NCBI GenBank assembly: GCA_038363925.1 | Contig: JAQQWL010000013.1 | Span: forward strand, 2,604,001-2,668,000 | Source: Apiospora phragmitis | Taxonomy: Eukaryota; Ascomycota; Sordariomycetes; Amphisphaeriales; Apiosporaceae | Direction: 5' to 3' | DNA: 64,000 nt | Shown: piece by piece, positions 48,801-62,685 of the stretch | Numbering within the stretch: the first letter of the stretch is position 1 | Layout: every line of letters starts with the position of its first letter | The notes under the pieces: generated by a model | Databases searched by the model: none | Seen by the model: the letters and a program-made list of their open reading frames with translations, nothing else | What the model was told of the DNA's origin: nothing | Position numbers and translations under genes: made by a program

Positions 48801-51800
48801 TCGCCCTAAGCCTCTTTTTTTCCGGGTGTCCGTGGTTTGTCGCAGCGCTTACTTCGCCAGTCGGGGCACGGCTACTTCCACACCTGTGTCTTTTGATGAA
48901 CCCGCTGGTCAATTTACTTCACGGCCGGTTACGAACTTCATCCGGCGACAATAGATATCCCGTTGGCTTGTGGAGAGGAAAAGGTCAGACCCCGTCAGGC
49001 CTGCTCAGTAGGTCCCCATCACTCGGCCATTTTCGTGTGATTACCGGCACTGTCAAAGCCGTTCCGGTGTGGGTGAGTCGCGTCTATGCCCCCCGGACCA
49101 GTCTATTGGAATTTGGTGTACACCGGCAATCCTGAGAAGACAACGAAAAAGGGGGGTTACATTGAATGACGCCGCCTGTACAAGAAGGAGAGAGGGAGAA
49201 GCGGCAGGCAGGTAGTGAATGGATGGTGTTTGATGGCTGAATCTGGAATGGGGTATCGTCCTTTGTGCGCGTGCTCTCCGGAGCCAAACTCGAAAAGGAC
49301 AGGGCTGCTGCGTTCTACTACTTCGAAGTTCGGGCGGGTGCAGCGGACAACAGACACCGTTCGTTTTCACTCAATCTGAAGTCAGCACCACCACCCACCC
49401 CCTTGTTTCTGTCCTAACTTTGTCTGCGGCTTAGTGTCGGCTGCCGATCCGAAGCATTGCTTCGTCCTCTCCTTTTCTTTTCTTTTTTCACCCTTCTCTC
49501 TGCTTCTTCAGTCTATCTCGAACCCGCGGCGTGCGAATAAATGGATGGATACTTGTAGCAAGTAGTTTGCAGTGAAAACATGCGGATAGATGACACCATC
49601 GGCGCCAGTGCACGCCGAAACTCGACCGGCCGACAATTGGCAGGAAACCGGGAATGGTGTCAAGCTAGCGCGTGGCTGGGCTACGACGACAAGTACTTAC
49701 TTTTTCCTGAGCAGCATGACATAATAAGTAAAACCGTAAGACGGCCGACTCCCCCACGGATTCTCGGCTTGTCATGGCTGGCAGCTTTAGGGCAAAAGGT
49801 GCCGGAGACCCAATTATCAGGCTGCCGAGTGGGAATGGCGCACGTGTCTGTCTGACCAGCGATTCGTCGCGGGAAACGGGGCGGAATTGATGTCGAGAAT
49901 GGATTCGGGAAGAGATGCGCGAACACTCCTCCCTCATATGCCGATCCCCAGGGCATTGATCACGAAAAAGTGCCGTCACTTTCTCCTACTACTCTACCTA
50001 CAACGGGTGGCGGAAACCGGCAAACGACATGGGGTCGCTGGGTGCTTGTTTTACGGATGATCACGGACGTATTTGACACGGAGCTTGCCCGACCCATCCC
50101 CATTTAATTTAAACCAGATGCGCCCATCTGACTGGTGGCTTGTGGGGAGACCAACACGCGATGCCCGCGCCATGATACTCCATGATACTCGAGGAGAAAC
50201 CGGAAGGGCCTCCCTCGCGAAGCTGGAAATTGGGGATAATGCTATGCCATCATTCATCAACAAATCACCGATGTTGTGTGAGCGCCGGCTGGCCGGCTTG
50301 GGGTGAAAACGAGAATGGGGGATGAGATTCGTATAAATGAGATCCGAATGAAATGATCAACCGAACGGCTGGACCATTGGCTGGATAGGGGTGGGTGGCA
50401 TGGAGCCGATGGATGCATGAAGCCTTGCTCTAAATTGGGTAGTACCTCTGGGGGGTTACTCGCTGGTGCTGGTGCGTGTCTCCCCGGCCGTCCAGGGAGA
50501 TAACGAGAACATTAAAAAGAATTTAGAAGAATTAGAAGAGATAAATAGAAAAAATATCGCATGGCGGCTCCACCAGGTTCCGATGCGATCCACCTGTTCT
50601 TCTGCGACACTTTGCAGACTTGAGAATGCAATCCCGAACCTTTTCTGTCCGAGCTGGAGAGTTGCTGAGGGCAATTTTGGGGGTTTTTACTTTGCCCTGG
50701 GCCGTTTCCGGAACACTGCAAAGCCGTCCCAGTTTTATTTAAATAACACCGACAATAGTTGCCGGATCATCGGCAGGGGCAGTCTCATTGCAATCATCAG
50801 AACTCTTCACCATCACCATGTATCTTGGGAGAGCGAGAAAAGGGATCCGGTCGCGAGTCCATTTACTCGGTCGGCCGGGCTTGGGACGCATGATACAGAC
50901 AGAGACCAGCAAAGCAACAACTAACAGTGGTGTGTTCGGTCGCGGGGGCTGAGGCGCCTACGTGTAGTGCGTTGCCCGCGCAGCCTATGCCAAGCTGAGA
51001 CGGGCGGCAGCTTTCTTTTCCCTTGCCAGTGTTTCCGGGTGCTGGAGTACAAGGGCTTCCGGTGTCTCCATTCCTGGAGCTTGGGGCTTGCGAAAGCCTC
51101 TGCGACTACCACTGCACTCACCCCCAAACAAAAAGCGGCGAGCTCCCGCCCCTTTGATCAATCGAGAGGAATAATGATAAAGTGCGGTAGCAAGCGGCAA
51201 TTTAAAGGGAGTAACTTGCCTCTACCAGATAGTCGTATCCAGCAGCCTATCGCCGCATAATAGTTAGTTTCTTTTTCTTCTCGCGATTCTCAGATGCCAG
51301 ACCCGGTCCGACCGACCATTCTTGGCGGACAGAACAGCAATAGGGTGGATCTTATGACCTAGGTAGACGGACATTGATGCAAGGCACGCCCCGGGGACCG
51401 CCCAGCGTCAGCCATCACACACCCCAAAGACGAGGTCGTTTGCGCGTCAAATTAAGTCCTAACTCATCCGGGTGGCCATATTGGCGCACAGAAAGTAGAA
51501 AGCAGCACGCGAGATACATAGATGCGCGTACGTACAGCCTCGAGTGACTGTCTGTGATGCGACAGTTCCACGCGATTGAGGCGGCCGTCGCATCGCGTGC
51601 TGGGCGTGTGAAGCCGGAAATCGGTACTTTCGCCTCTCGCCAATCATTGTTGCCACCTATGCTTCGTCCGGACCTCAGCTGGGCCAAATCGGGCATGGCT
51701 GATTGGTCCGGTACCTTGATGTGAGGTCTAGGCCCTCCGAACAGACTCCCTGACAAGTGAGTGACGCCGGTCCATGACCTCCTCCAACCCCCAACTATTC

Positions 51801-53932
51801 TATCCATTCAAGCGGTTAAGTCGCTTGCTTGCCTGCTCGCTGCGCTTCCAGCAACTCGATCGGTAGGTACGTAGCACACCCGCCAGGATCGCTCGTGGCT
51901 CACTCTGCAGCCGGGCGACCGGGCAGGAAGCAGTTGCTGATCCGACTTATTCGGAACGAACCTGGGCTTGACTACATGTAGTACTACAGTACAATACAGC
52001 GTTTGGATAGACCCGGGAGGATTTAGACTGTGAGCAGCGCTTGCCGAAGGTTTGCGACCGACTGACTAACCTACCAGAGTATATAATCTCACACTGTGGG
52101 TGCTCCCTTTGTTATCCAGCCTTACCTCCAAAGCCTAAATCGATCGGGAAGAGTCAGACAGGAGACGCCGCAGCTTTAAGAGAGACAAATGGTCTCTTCC
52201 GCCCTTGTTTGATGGCATGCCGTAGCAATATTGCCATCCAGATATATAATGGCAATCATGAACACCAAGCAATCACTACAGTTTATATGCTATCACATGT
52301 AGTCATCACGATTGATTGCTGTCAACTGCGTTTTGTTTCGTCGCATCGGCCCATAGTGGGTGGGAATTCACGGTGGAAGCTACGAAGTATTTATACTTTA
52401 TGCCAGCCGGAAAGTGCGCCCCTCGCTCTCTCCGTACCGAATGCAACCTCAATCCTTCTCCCGGCTTACACACAGATATTCGCTCATAGACGGCCACAAG
52501 TAGATGGTCGCTTGGAGATTGAAGTTCATGGAGCAGAAGAATACGAGAGCGGCCGTTGCTGAAGGAAAAGAAGAGCGAATGGAGGAAGCCAGCTGATTGA
52601 TGGTGGTCGGTCCAGCTGTTTCTAGAAATAGACTGTCTGACTGATGAGTATTGTTCTCTTGGGCGAAACACCCCCGGCAGGCTTTCAACCCCCGATCCGC
52701 CCGTGCCCGCCTTTCACTTCCACGTCCACTTCCACTTCTCAGCAGAGTTTCGCCCTCCCTCCCTTTCTGGCGCGCCTGGAGTCTTGGCTCAGTCGATACC
52801 GCAACGCCCCATTTTATTTCTCATTTCAATCAATTCCTCGACTCCCCATTTTGTTTCGGTCCCGGATGGTCGTCTTTTCATTGCCTGGAGTATTGGCGAT
52901 AGACACTGAAATCGCAGTCGGAGACGGACAATTGTCCAACAGGACTGGTTACATATCTCTTCCGATCCATGGATAGTTAGATTGGGAGGTGCGGGTGCAT
53001 GGACGGTGTGCAAGAGAACAAGGAGAATTGATAGACGTAGCCCGCCCGTGGTGTAGTATCACATCACGGAGGGACGGAGTACTGCTGCTGCTGCTGCTGC
53101 TACGACACTGCTGCTGCGCTGCAGTTGGCCCAGGCTTAGGAGGTATTACATAGAGAAGAAGAAAAAGCCCAAGCCCACATAGCCCAGCCCAGCCAACCCA
53201 GCTCTGACCCCCCGTTAATACCATCCCCCCTAAAAAGCTGGGAAAGCCGTGGAGCCCGCCGCAAGACCCGAGACGCCGCCGTTGGAGTCCCAGGCATTTG
53301 CAGGAAGGCGTAGAGCCGGGGCTGATCTCCTGAGACCTCCTAGGCCTCCTAGGCCCCTTCCTTCTCCAGCTGTTTGGTTCGGCCTGGCCTGGTTGTTGGT
53401 TTATTTTCTTTGTCCTCGCTTTCTAACCTAAGGCCCCGTGTGTGTGTGTCCGCCTGGAAATACAGGCAGCATTCAGCGTCTGTCGAGTGCCGGTCGGTCT
53501 CCTTCGTCAAGTGTTCACTTGAAGTTTAGGGTGTCCAAGCGTTCCACATCTCCCTGCCTGTCCCCCGACCGATCTTTCCTTCTCAATTTTACCTTTCATC
53601 CACCCCCTCTCCCAAGTCCATTCCTCCAAAGGCAAAAAAAAACCTCCACTCCCGACCGACTCGCACACAAAATTTCCCTGCTTCTCTTCCGGCGCACCGA
53701 ACCAGCACCGTCTCGGCTTTTCCATCATCAACAACTTCTCAACTGACATTCCGGTTCGACTCCGGTCTCGTGAATTCTGTTACGGATTGAGCTCCTCCAT
53801 CTCAATCTTTGATTTGTTTTCCTCATTCCCATTCCTGCCGTGACCCTAGTTGGCTTGGAGATCGCTGGCGTGTCGCGCGCCTTGCCTACCACTCCTACTA
53901 GGAATCGCATCCGCCAGACCTCTCACATCACC
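45883..53932. other. Long gene-free region (8 kb) upstream of a Zn2Cys6 regulator
   Basis: Also the promoter side of the DUF4139 gene. No ORF has coding bias; the longest (47066-47743, +) looks random. It contains C-rich polypyrimidine sequence at 48225-48260, a (CTG)n tract at 53082-53101, and a CT/C-rich leader from about 53400 that probably is 5' UTR. Long upstream regions are common for fungal developmental regulators with complex promoters. Confidence 0.5.
53082..53101. repeat. (CTG)n microsatellite
   Basis: Six full CTG units plus CT, in non-coding sequence. Confidence 0.9.
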
Positions 53933-56733
53933 ATGTCGAGCGTGGCTCGTGGTACCAGTCTTCGGGCTGGCGGCGCCTGTGGTATGTATATTGATCTTCT
54001 TTTTCCTACACTTTTTATCCAACTACCGGCGACCGGTCACTAATCTGTCGCGTCCAACCGAAAAGTACGGTGCCGAAAGGGCAAGACCAAGTGCGTGTAT
54101 GAGAATGGTCGCGCTCCTTGCAAGAACTGCGCCAAGGGCATGCACGAATGCTATCTCCCCTCGGAGAGCATGGCCCATCACCATGGACAGTCGCCAGCTC
54201 GCGTCACCGTCAGTCGACCCCGAGAGAGTCTGCCTGGCGGCGAGCGCAGCGTCTCTGCCTCCGCAAATGAGGGCCAGCCTACGCCTGCCGCGCCTCTGAC
54301 CACGCAACCCACCCGGCCTACGGGCGAGAAGTAAGTCACTTTTTTCTACATGCATGCTCGCTATCTGTTTTAATTTTCGTGTCGTTTCGCGCATCTTGTA
54401 CCGGATTCTATCATTTCATTGATTTGAATCCATTTTTAATTGTGTTTGTTCTCGTTGCTTCTCTGTCCTTTTTTCCCCCTGTTTCGTTGGCTTTCGCAAG
54501 TCGCCGGGCTTTGACTTTGATTTTCTACGTCACGTCACGTCTTCGGGGGTTTCAAGGCCCCAAAAGCGGCGCGCCCCCAAGTTTGGCGTGGCTGCAATGC
54601 CGGGCTGCCTCGCCTCGGGTTGTCCTTGTGCCCCCCCACCAGGCCCAGGCCTGTGACTCGCGCCAAGCCGTTTTTACCTCCTTGTCCCACCATAAGCCAA
54701 TCACGATGCACTGACGCTCTGAACTCCTTACAGGCTGACGCCAGACCTTCTCCTCGAGTGTGAGCGAGTCATCAACAAGATGCTACCGGCTTGTGTAGCA
54801 TTCCACAAACCCTCCTTCCTCCAGAAGTTGAAGAGCGGCACCCTGGATGCCAGTATCCTCAACGGTCTCCTGACCACGGCAGCTCGGTAAGTTGACTGAC
54901 TCCCAATCTCCTCCATCTCGCGCTCCCTCCTCCCCCCTACAATCCGGACCTGCTGTCTCCATTCATTCTGCCTGGTCAATCGACCCTATTCCGGCGATGC
55001 CAGCCAACCCTGGTCATTCGCCTTTTCGCCAAGCCACCTGCCACAATCTAATCCCGTCCCTTTTTTTACCCCCTTCCGCAATAAGCCATCGGCACTTGTC
55101 GGTCTTACGACACGGCAAGCATCTCATCAGCGTGATTCGATGCTGACATTACCCCTACCCACAGGAGCTCGCCGGTGCTCGCACGACGATATGGCGGCAA
55201 TGGCGGCCCGATGGCTGCTGCCGAGCACTTCGCCGTCAAAACCATCAGTCTTATCATGCAGAATCTTGACAACCCCGGCCTGGCCGACATCCAAGCCTTG
55301 TGTCTTCTGATCATCCATGAGTGGGGCAGCCGGAATGCCGTTCGCGCCTACATCTACTACCTAGGCCAGGCTGCTCGCATGGCCCAGATGTATCGCATCA
55401 TCGACTCCCACCGCAGCCGCCCGGAAGCTGACCAGTTCATCCGGGAGGAATCCTTCCGTCGAACCATGTGGCTGATCTACATTCTGGACTGCTTCCTTAC
55501 TAGCAGCCCCGGCCGGCACCCGGCGCTGTCCGCGCACGACATCAAAGATGTCGCACTCCCTGTCCGGATATGAGCTTCAACTTCGGCACTCCCGTCTACG
55601 TCCGTACCCTCGGCGGTACGGCCCCCCGCGGCATGCCCGATACCCCGATGCCCTTGGGTGATGTTGGCGAGTTTGGACACATTGTCCTCGCCACCCAGGC
55701 ATGGCGCAACGTCATCGAAATGCTCACGACGGTCACCGTCGAGACCTTCTCGGAACAGCAGTGCCAGACCCTGGAGAACGAAATCGAAGCTGTGCGCCAA
55801 GCACTTCCCATGCACTTCATGGACAAGCCCAACCACATCAGCTTGCATATCACCATGGGCAGTGGCTTCACTTTCGCATTGCTGCACTCGCTTCTGCACT
55901 GCGCCACCATCATGGTGAACCGGCGTCGTCTTCTCCAGGTTGTGACCATGGAGGGTTTCAACCAAGAGACTTGGCGCCAAGGCATGCTCCCCCACGCTCA
56001 TGCTCAGACTGTTGATCGGGTTTTCGCAGCTTGCCATAGTATCATCTCGCTGCTTAATGCCCTGGAGTTGAACGGCGAGAAGAACACGTTGACCTGCTTC
56101 CCTCTGGTCATGCTGTTTGCTTGTTTCACGTCGGCTTCTACAGTTGCCTGGTTCAGTTTGAAGGGCCTGACGCCGCTTGATGTCAACGAGACGGCAGAGC
56201 AGCTGGTTCGGGATTCGATGCACTTCCTGATGGACGGTGCTGAGTCATGGACACTTGCCATCCCGTGGTTCCGACACCTCTCCGTTATGGCTAAGGTCCT
56301 TCGAAACGGCGGCGTCCCTGCTGCTCAGCCGACCGGAGTTCCGGCAGCCCCCGGTTCGGTCAAGGACGACGTCACCAGCCAACCTGACGATAAACCGGAG
56401 GCCATGGACTACGAGCGACCGGGCTCTGCGCCGCGGGACCAACCCGAGCCGATGGACTCGACCAGCGAGCCTCGACGCTCCGGCTTCACTACGATCAACG
56501 GCGGATCAGCCGAGAACGCTGCTGCGTCGGCGAACGGCGGCAGCCCGCAACCCGTTGCGCCACCCCAGCCCAAGGTCGAGTCGCCTAAGGCGCCGTCGTC
56601 GGCGGAGGGCGGCCAGAACGCCGAAGCGCCGGAACCGGGCAACGACATGACAGCAGCCGAGCTCTGCGGAGCGTTTGAGCGGCAGCTACTGGAGTTGGAT
56701 GACCTGGCAGCCTTTATGGGCGGTGGTGTATGA
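53933..56733 (+). CDS. Zn2Cys6 transcription factor with fungal MHR domain, one apparent frameshift
   Basis: Four exons: 53933-53981, 54066-54330, 54734-54886 and 55165-56733, about 678 residues. The zinc cluster spans the first junction: CVRCRKGKTKC then CKNCAKGMHEC, a textbook C-x2-C-x6-C-x8-C-x2-C-x6-C with Lys/Arg between, for nuclear DNA binding. The middle homology region follows (ECERVINKMLPACVAFHKP; DIQALCLLIIHEWGSRNAVR; YYLGQAARMAQMYR; EESFRRTMWLIYILDCFL). The C-terminal 120 residues are Pro/Ser/Ala-rich and disordered, ending in an acidic, hydrophobic segment. The frame breaks near 55558-55560 (CCC) between DVALP and MSFNFGTPVYVRTLGG; one added base restores 679 codons. Intron 2 is about 400 nt. 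The regulated pathway is not identifiable. Confidence 0.9.
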
Positions 56734-57740
56734 TCTCCCCCGTCGATGCCTTTTGTGTGTCGTTTCTTTTCAAGATGCAACCCACAAGCCGAATCTCTCG
56801 TACTGATACCGACGTAGATTGCACAGATCCCAACGACATAGATGGCACAAATGCTTGACTGTACATATACGGTCACGGAGTCGATGGCGTTTTGAAAGGA
56901 GCCCCCAGGTTGGCCCTAGGAGATTTGAATTCCAGGCGGACTAGCAGTAACAGTCCCGACTTGCATGGTCCCATAGGGAGAGGCGTTTATCCGGCATTTG
57001 TACTACTACGGTATTTAAAGTGTGTTGTTTGCATTGCTTTGATTATTCGAGGGGTTTCTAACATGATACCCCCGTTGCTTCTCTTCAGCAATGGCAGTCG
57101 GAGCAGGATTGAGACCATGTTTCCTACATGTCATTCTATTTAATAGAAGAACGAAAACACAACTATTATGTCTAAACGAGATTACGTGATTTAATATTAC
57201 TAGCCAGCTCTCATATTACCAGGTATCCCATTTCATGTCAATTATCCCATCACTAGCCAGACTGGCTACCCGGACACCGGAATGAGATCAGGTAAAACAG
57301 CCATGTTTCGCTTATTCTAGTAGTACGGAAGATTGTACTTGTGGTATAACAGCCCCTGTCCCGTGGAATCTAGATCGATGATGGCTGTCACCAATAATTG
57401 ATTGTCACGTGATACCAATCCACCCATGCTTCTGTGTAACTTGTTCGGCAGCAGCAAGCACTAAGAATCGCTGCAACCTACCTAGGTAACCTTCCAAATT
57501 CATCCAATCTGCTTTCAGCATGAAATCTCGTCGCTCGGTTTTACTCTCTCTTGGGTTCAGGCAATAAAGTCGCATGGTTTGTGGGTCGCGACAGCATGAT
57601 TGAAGAAGACTAAGGCCAGGCTCTACCAACTCTGGCATGCAACCAACGGCAAAGGGAATCATCAACAAGACATACAGCACATCACATCACATCGCGGGTT
57701 AAACAGTCAACGTGGTGACCTCTGCAGGACTGGGAAAGCA
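56734..57740. other. Intergenic spacer
   Basis: AT-richer 3' region of the transcription factor and promoter of the METTL16-like gene. No feature recognised. Confidence 0.55.
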
Positions 57741-59604
57741 ATGGCATCATCGGGCAATGATCCCTCTGCTGCTCGGGGACTCAAACGGAAGCATGACGGC
57801 AATGCGCCACGGTTGACGCCGTCGCAACGTCTTGCCGCTGCGCGCTGGGCGGGGATCGAGACGAGGGTTAATCCCGCGCAACTTGGCGATGATGACCACA
57901 GCATGGCAACAGCTGCAGGACCACCCATGGCGGCTCGCGATGTGGACGGTGACAAGGGGAGTGCGACACCGTCGACGAAGAAGGCTCCGCGGGACGATGG
58001 GTACTATGAGAGGCTGTACGCATCGGAATTGGACTTCGAGGTTTGGGGAAAGAGGATGGGGATTTCGGTGCTCTGTAAGCGGTTTTCGGTTGTCATTTTG
58101 CCAGAACGGTGTTTTCTCCATGGACATCCCAACTAACAATACCTTCTTGTGAACAGCTTAACGGCGGGGAAGCATCTTGACTTCACAGACCCGGCGGCGA
58201 TAATGCAGCTCACCAAGACGCTGCTGAAACGTGATTTTAGCTTGCAGATCGAGCTGACCGACGATCGATTGTGTCCTCCGGTGGGTTTTCCCGAGATTGC
58301 GGACGCGAATCTCCAGTCATCATCATTATGCGCTGCGTTACTAATTGACTGATTGTTCCGCAGGTCCCCAATAGGCACAACTACATCCTGTGGCTCAAGA
58401 GCCTCCTCGACACCTCGTCTCCTACCTATGTGGAAGCGTACGAGCCGGAGCGACAGGTCACGGGCGTGGACGTCGGGACCGGCGCCAGCGCCATCTACCC
58501 GCTGCTCGGCTGCGCGCAGCGGCCGGCGTGGTCGTTCGTCGCGACCGACATCGACGCCAAGTCGCTGGCTTGCGCGCGGCGGAACGTGGCGCTCAACGGC
58601 CTCGAGGCCCGGATCCGCGTCGTCGAGCGCGATGACAGCAGCGCAGCGCTCATCCCGCTGGATGAATCGGATACGCAACAGATCGACTTCGTCATGACGA
58701 ACCCACCCTTCTACGAGTCCGAGGCGGAGCTGCAGCAGCTCGCGGCCCAGAAGGCGCTGCCGCCGGCCAGCGCCTGCACGGGCGCGCCGCACGAGATGGT
58801 GTGTGAGGGCGGTGAACTGGGCTTCCTCCAGCGGCTGCTGGACGAGTCCCTGGTCCTGCGCGAGCGCGTGCAGTGGTACACGGCCATGCTGGGCAAGCAG
58901 TCGAGCCTGGGCGCGGTCGTGGACCGGCTCCGCGCCAAGGGGATCGACAATTATGCTGTTGCGCAGTTCGTGCAGGGGCACAAGACGCGGCGCTGGGCCG
59001 TCGGTTGGAGCTTCGGGGCGCGGCGGCCGGCGGGCAGGGCGTGCCGCGGGGGTGGTGTTTCTTCCCTGCTTACCGATGGTAGTGGTGGCAAGAGCCTGCT
59101 TCCCCCGGTGACGGAGATGACGGTCGCGTCGAGGACGGTCCGGACGGCCGCCGCGGCGAGCCAGCTCGAGAACACGTTCTGGACGCAGCTCGAGGACGTC
59201 ACGGATGGGCTGGACTTGGTCGCGTGGAGTCTGGATGAGGAACGGCTCCGGGGCGTCGGGTTTACGGATGGGAACGTGTGGGGCGGGCGTACCGGCGGCA
59301 GAAGAGGAGGGCGACCACAACCGTGCCTGGAAAAGGCAAAGACGGAGAGGGGGAGAAGAATATGAATAAGGAGGACGGGCCCATTGTTGTTGATAGAATT
59401 AGGACCAAGAAGGAATCGGCGGAGTGTTCGTTCGGGTTCTCCGTCTCGATACAGACGAGGGGCAAGCAGAGCACGGAGGGGGCGCCGGTGCAGGAGGTGG
59501 CGGCCGTGGTTCGGTGGCTGCAGGGGCGCGACTTTGGCTTGTTCGAGAGCTTTTGCGGCATGCTTCGGAATGGGTTTGTGGCTGTTGCTGCTGGGTCTTC
59601 GTGA
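57741..59604 (+). CDS. METTL16-type U6 snRNA m6A methyltransferase, two apparent frameshifts
   Basis: Three exons: 57741-58074, 58157-58280 and 58364-59604, about 566 residues. SAM-dependent adenine N6-methyltransferase related to human METTL16 and fission yeast Mtl16, which modify U6 snRNA in the nucleus. Blocks: ASELDFEVWGKR, HLDFTDPAAIMQLTKTLLKR, RLCPPVPNRHNYILWLK, SAM motif VTGVDVGTGASAIYPLLG, WSFVATDIDAKSLACARRN and the catalytic NPPF in DFVMTNPPFYES, then WYTAMLGKQSSL. Two one-base breaks, at GGGG 58058-58061 (end of exon 1) and GGGG 59280-59283. With one base added at each, exon phases fit, exon 1 ends in a DFGAL-type motif typical of the family, and the C-terminal block VQEVAAVVRWLQGRDFGLFE joins the main frame. 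Confidence 0.9.
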
Positions 59605-61036
59605 GAGGGCGGGTCCTTCGCTTGAGGGACACCACTAATAAACAAAGCGGAAGGGGGATGGGAGTAGTACCCGGACAGCAGAGTAAAGGGTCTGGTATGG
59701 GTTTCTCTTAGCCAATAATGATCAATATATCGTTCTTCTCATGCAAGGGGGTTCGATTTCTGCACTTGCAGAATAATATCTGCTTGGCGAGGAATGCAGA
59801 TAATTCAGGGGAAATATTAACTTCCGACCTTCCTGACATACCGCTACTGTCCTCTGGCCCTATGATTTGATGTTTCTTTAAAGACGAGATAAACCGTAAC
59901 ATAGTAATTTAGTTGTCCAGGGCTTATATTAGCAGCCAACAGTCTGCTATCATGACATCGGTATACCTGTTTATAAGGGCTATTAATTAGAGACACAATC
60001 AAACTTCTCAACTTCAAGTAGTCTGTCTATCTTTGGTTGCCATCATCGGCTCCCGTGGTACTTTGCTCCTACACTTCTCCATCATCGTTACCTCCTTCTT
60101 GGCTGCTTCCTGATGAAGCCAAGCAGTGCTGATACAGACATGAACTTTTAGGATCTGCATCTGGTTTTATCTATGGCCTGCTCGAATATCAGCTTGCTTT
60201 CTAGCAATTCAATTCAAGTAAGATATTTCGGTATAACGAAATCCTGAATTCTTCACATGGCTCCTACAGTATCACAGCTTCTAGATGATAGCCAGCCCCT
60301 ATTAAAACCGCAACGGAATTTCCCGCCCCCGAGTGGTCCGTGGTCAAGAGGTAAAACTTAAGGCCGTGTATCCCTGATGCACTAATGACATGTCACCACC
60401 GAGCTCGGGACTATCTATATTCGTAACCGACCAATGATGGGTCATGTATGCACTGCACACAACCAACAAGGTTTCTGGGCGTGGACGAATGACGAATGGC
60501 GATTGTTTGCATTACATGACTTGTTTCGGTGTCCGAATCCAAACCATCCCATCTTTCTTTGCTGTATAGGAGCGGTGATATCTTCATGGTGTCATTTGCA
60601 GCGGCTTTATTAGCGATGACCCCGAGGAGACGTTGCAGTAGGTTAGTGGTTAGCGGTATTAGCGGTGTTGCTTACACTGCTTACACTGCTTACTATGGAC
60701 GAAAAACCCCGAGTGGGAAAGCCTGGGGGAGACAAACGGTCCACAAATAATTAGAGGGCGACTTTTAGGTGAGTCGGACTCGGGAGGCACCGAGTTTTCC
60801 CCGCATTTCCCCTGCAGGCGTCAGGAGAGAAAGACAGCAGGTTCGCCAGTCATCGCCAGTCAAATTGCACCACCGCCTCCTTCTTGTCTCGGTCTTCGGT
60901 CATTTCCTCTTCTCGCTCCCTCTCCGTCCCCTGATCGACATCCGCCGACCCAAGCCCTTTATTCGGAGGCCTGTCACCATTGATCGATCACCTCATCAGA
61001 AAAAACCAATCCCCCTCCAATCCAAAACAAAAAGAC
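59605..61036. other. Intergenic, promoter of phosphomevalonate kinase gene
   Basis: About 1.4 kb. A CT-rich leader lies before 61037. ORFs are short and unconvincing; a short duplication of a GCTTACACT-like unit lies near 60670-60690. Confidence 0.55.
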
Positions 61037-62685
61037 ATGGCGCCCACACACACCGCCGTCTCCGCCCCCGGCAAGGTCCTCCTGGCCGGCGGCTACCTGG
61101 TGCTCGACCGGGACTACAGCTCCCTGGTCTTCGGCCTGAGCGCCCGCATCAGCGTCGTCGCCCGCGAGATCAGCACCAGCGCCGGCGTCCAGCTCCAGGA
61201 GATCGTCGTCACTAGCCCGCAGTTCCAGGACAGCCAATGGCGCTACGGCTACCACCTGACCCAGGACGGCGGCGGCATCAAGGTCACCCAGCTCTACGTG
61301 TAAGTTGTTTCTGTTCTTTGTAGCTGCTCTCGTTTGATCACGACTTCTCTTCCGATACCCCTTCCTACCATGTCTTCTCCATATCTGATCTCTACCTTGA
61401 CTGCTACCCCGCCTCCTGTTGTTTACCTTCGCACCAACGTCCCGTCATTGTCCCCTCACTGCCTAATCCCCAATTGGGCCTTGGGCCTCAATCACTTGTT
61501 CTGTGTCGCAACATGCCATGCATCGTGGTTACACGCCTTCATCGTGGTTACACACCTTGCCCCAACTGATGCCTCGTCGCATGCTCATCCTCCGTCTTCA
61601 GCGGCTCTTCCATAAACCCCAACCCATTTGTCGAGACCACCCTCACCTATGCTCTCACCTACATTGCCTCGGTGTCGCCGTCGCGGCACCGCTCCGCCTT
61701 CAGCCTGGAACCCGTCCACCTCACCGTCCTGGCGGACAACGACTACTACTCGCAACCGCACACCATCCCCAACACCGAGAAGAACCCCACCCGCTTCTCC
61801 AAGTTCCCCACGCCCCTCAAGGACGCCAACAAGACCGGCCTGGGCTCCTCCGCCGCCCTCGTCACCTCCCTGACCGCCTCGCTGCTGACCCATTACCTGC
61901 CCGCCGAGCTGTTCGACATCGACAGCCAGGAGGGCAAGCGCATCCTGCACAACCTCGCCCAGGCCGCCCACTGCGCCGCCCAGGGAAAGGTCGGCTCCGG
62001 CTTCGACGTCGCCGCCGCCGTCTACGGCAGCTGCCGCTACCGGCGCTTCAGCCCCTCCATCCTGAAGAACATGCCGGAGCCCGGCGCGGCTGGCTTTGCG
62101 CCCGCCGTCGTCGACCTCGTCACCAGCCAGACGGCCTGGGACACCGAGGTCGCCAAGGACGGCGTCAGCGTGCCCCGGGGCCTGGCCATCCGCATGTGCG
62201 ACGTCGACTGCGGCTCCCAGACCGTCGGCATGGTGAAGCAGGTGCTGGCGTGGAAGGCCGCGAAGCCCGAGGAGTCCAAGCAGCTCTGGGACATGCTGCA
62301 GGCCAAGAACGAGGCGCTCGGCAAGATCCTGGCCGAGGACCGCAAGGACGAGATCAAGGCCGCCGTCGACGGCATCCGCGAGCTGATCCGCGCCATGGGC
62401 ACGGAGAGCGGCGTCCCCATTGAGCCCGAGATGCAGACGGCGTTGCTCGACGCGCTGGTGGCCGAGGTCGACGGTGTCTACAACGGAGTGGTGCCGGGCG
62501 CCGGCGGCTTCGACGCGCTCGCGCTGCTGGTGCGGGACGACGCCGAGACCGAGGGCCGGATCAAGGAGTTCGTCAAGGGCTGGGGCAAGGAGCACGGCGG
62601 CCTGGTGCGCCTGCTCGACGTCAAGGGCGAGATGGAGGGGGTCCGGAAAGAAGGGCTCGGGCAGTATGGCGGCTGGTTGAGCTGA
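61037..62685 (+). CDS. erg8: Phosphomevalonate kinase
   Basis: Two exons, 61037-61299 and 61602-62685, joined in phase through a Val codon; 448 residues with no frame break. GHMP-kinase family enzyme that phosphorylates mevalonate 5-phosphate to the diphosphate, feeding isoprenoid and ergosterol synthesis. Seen: SAPGKVLLAGGYLVLD at the N-terminus, NPFVETTLTYALTYI, the ATP-binding KTGLGSSAALVTSLTASLL, GKVGSGFDVAAAVYGSCRYRRF and the C-terminal GVVPGAGGFDALALLV. Length and motif order match fungal Erg8. The intron of about 300 nt is longer than most here. It uses the strongest G/C-ending codon bias in the window, consistent with high expression. Confidence 0.95.
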
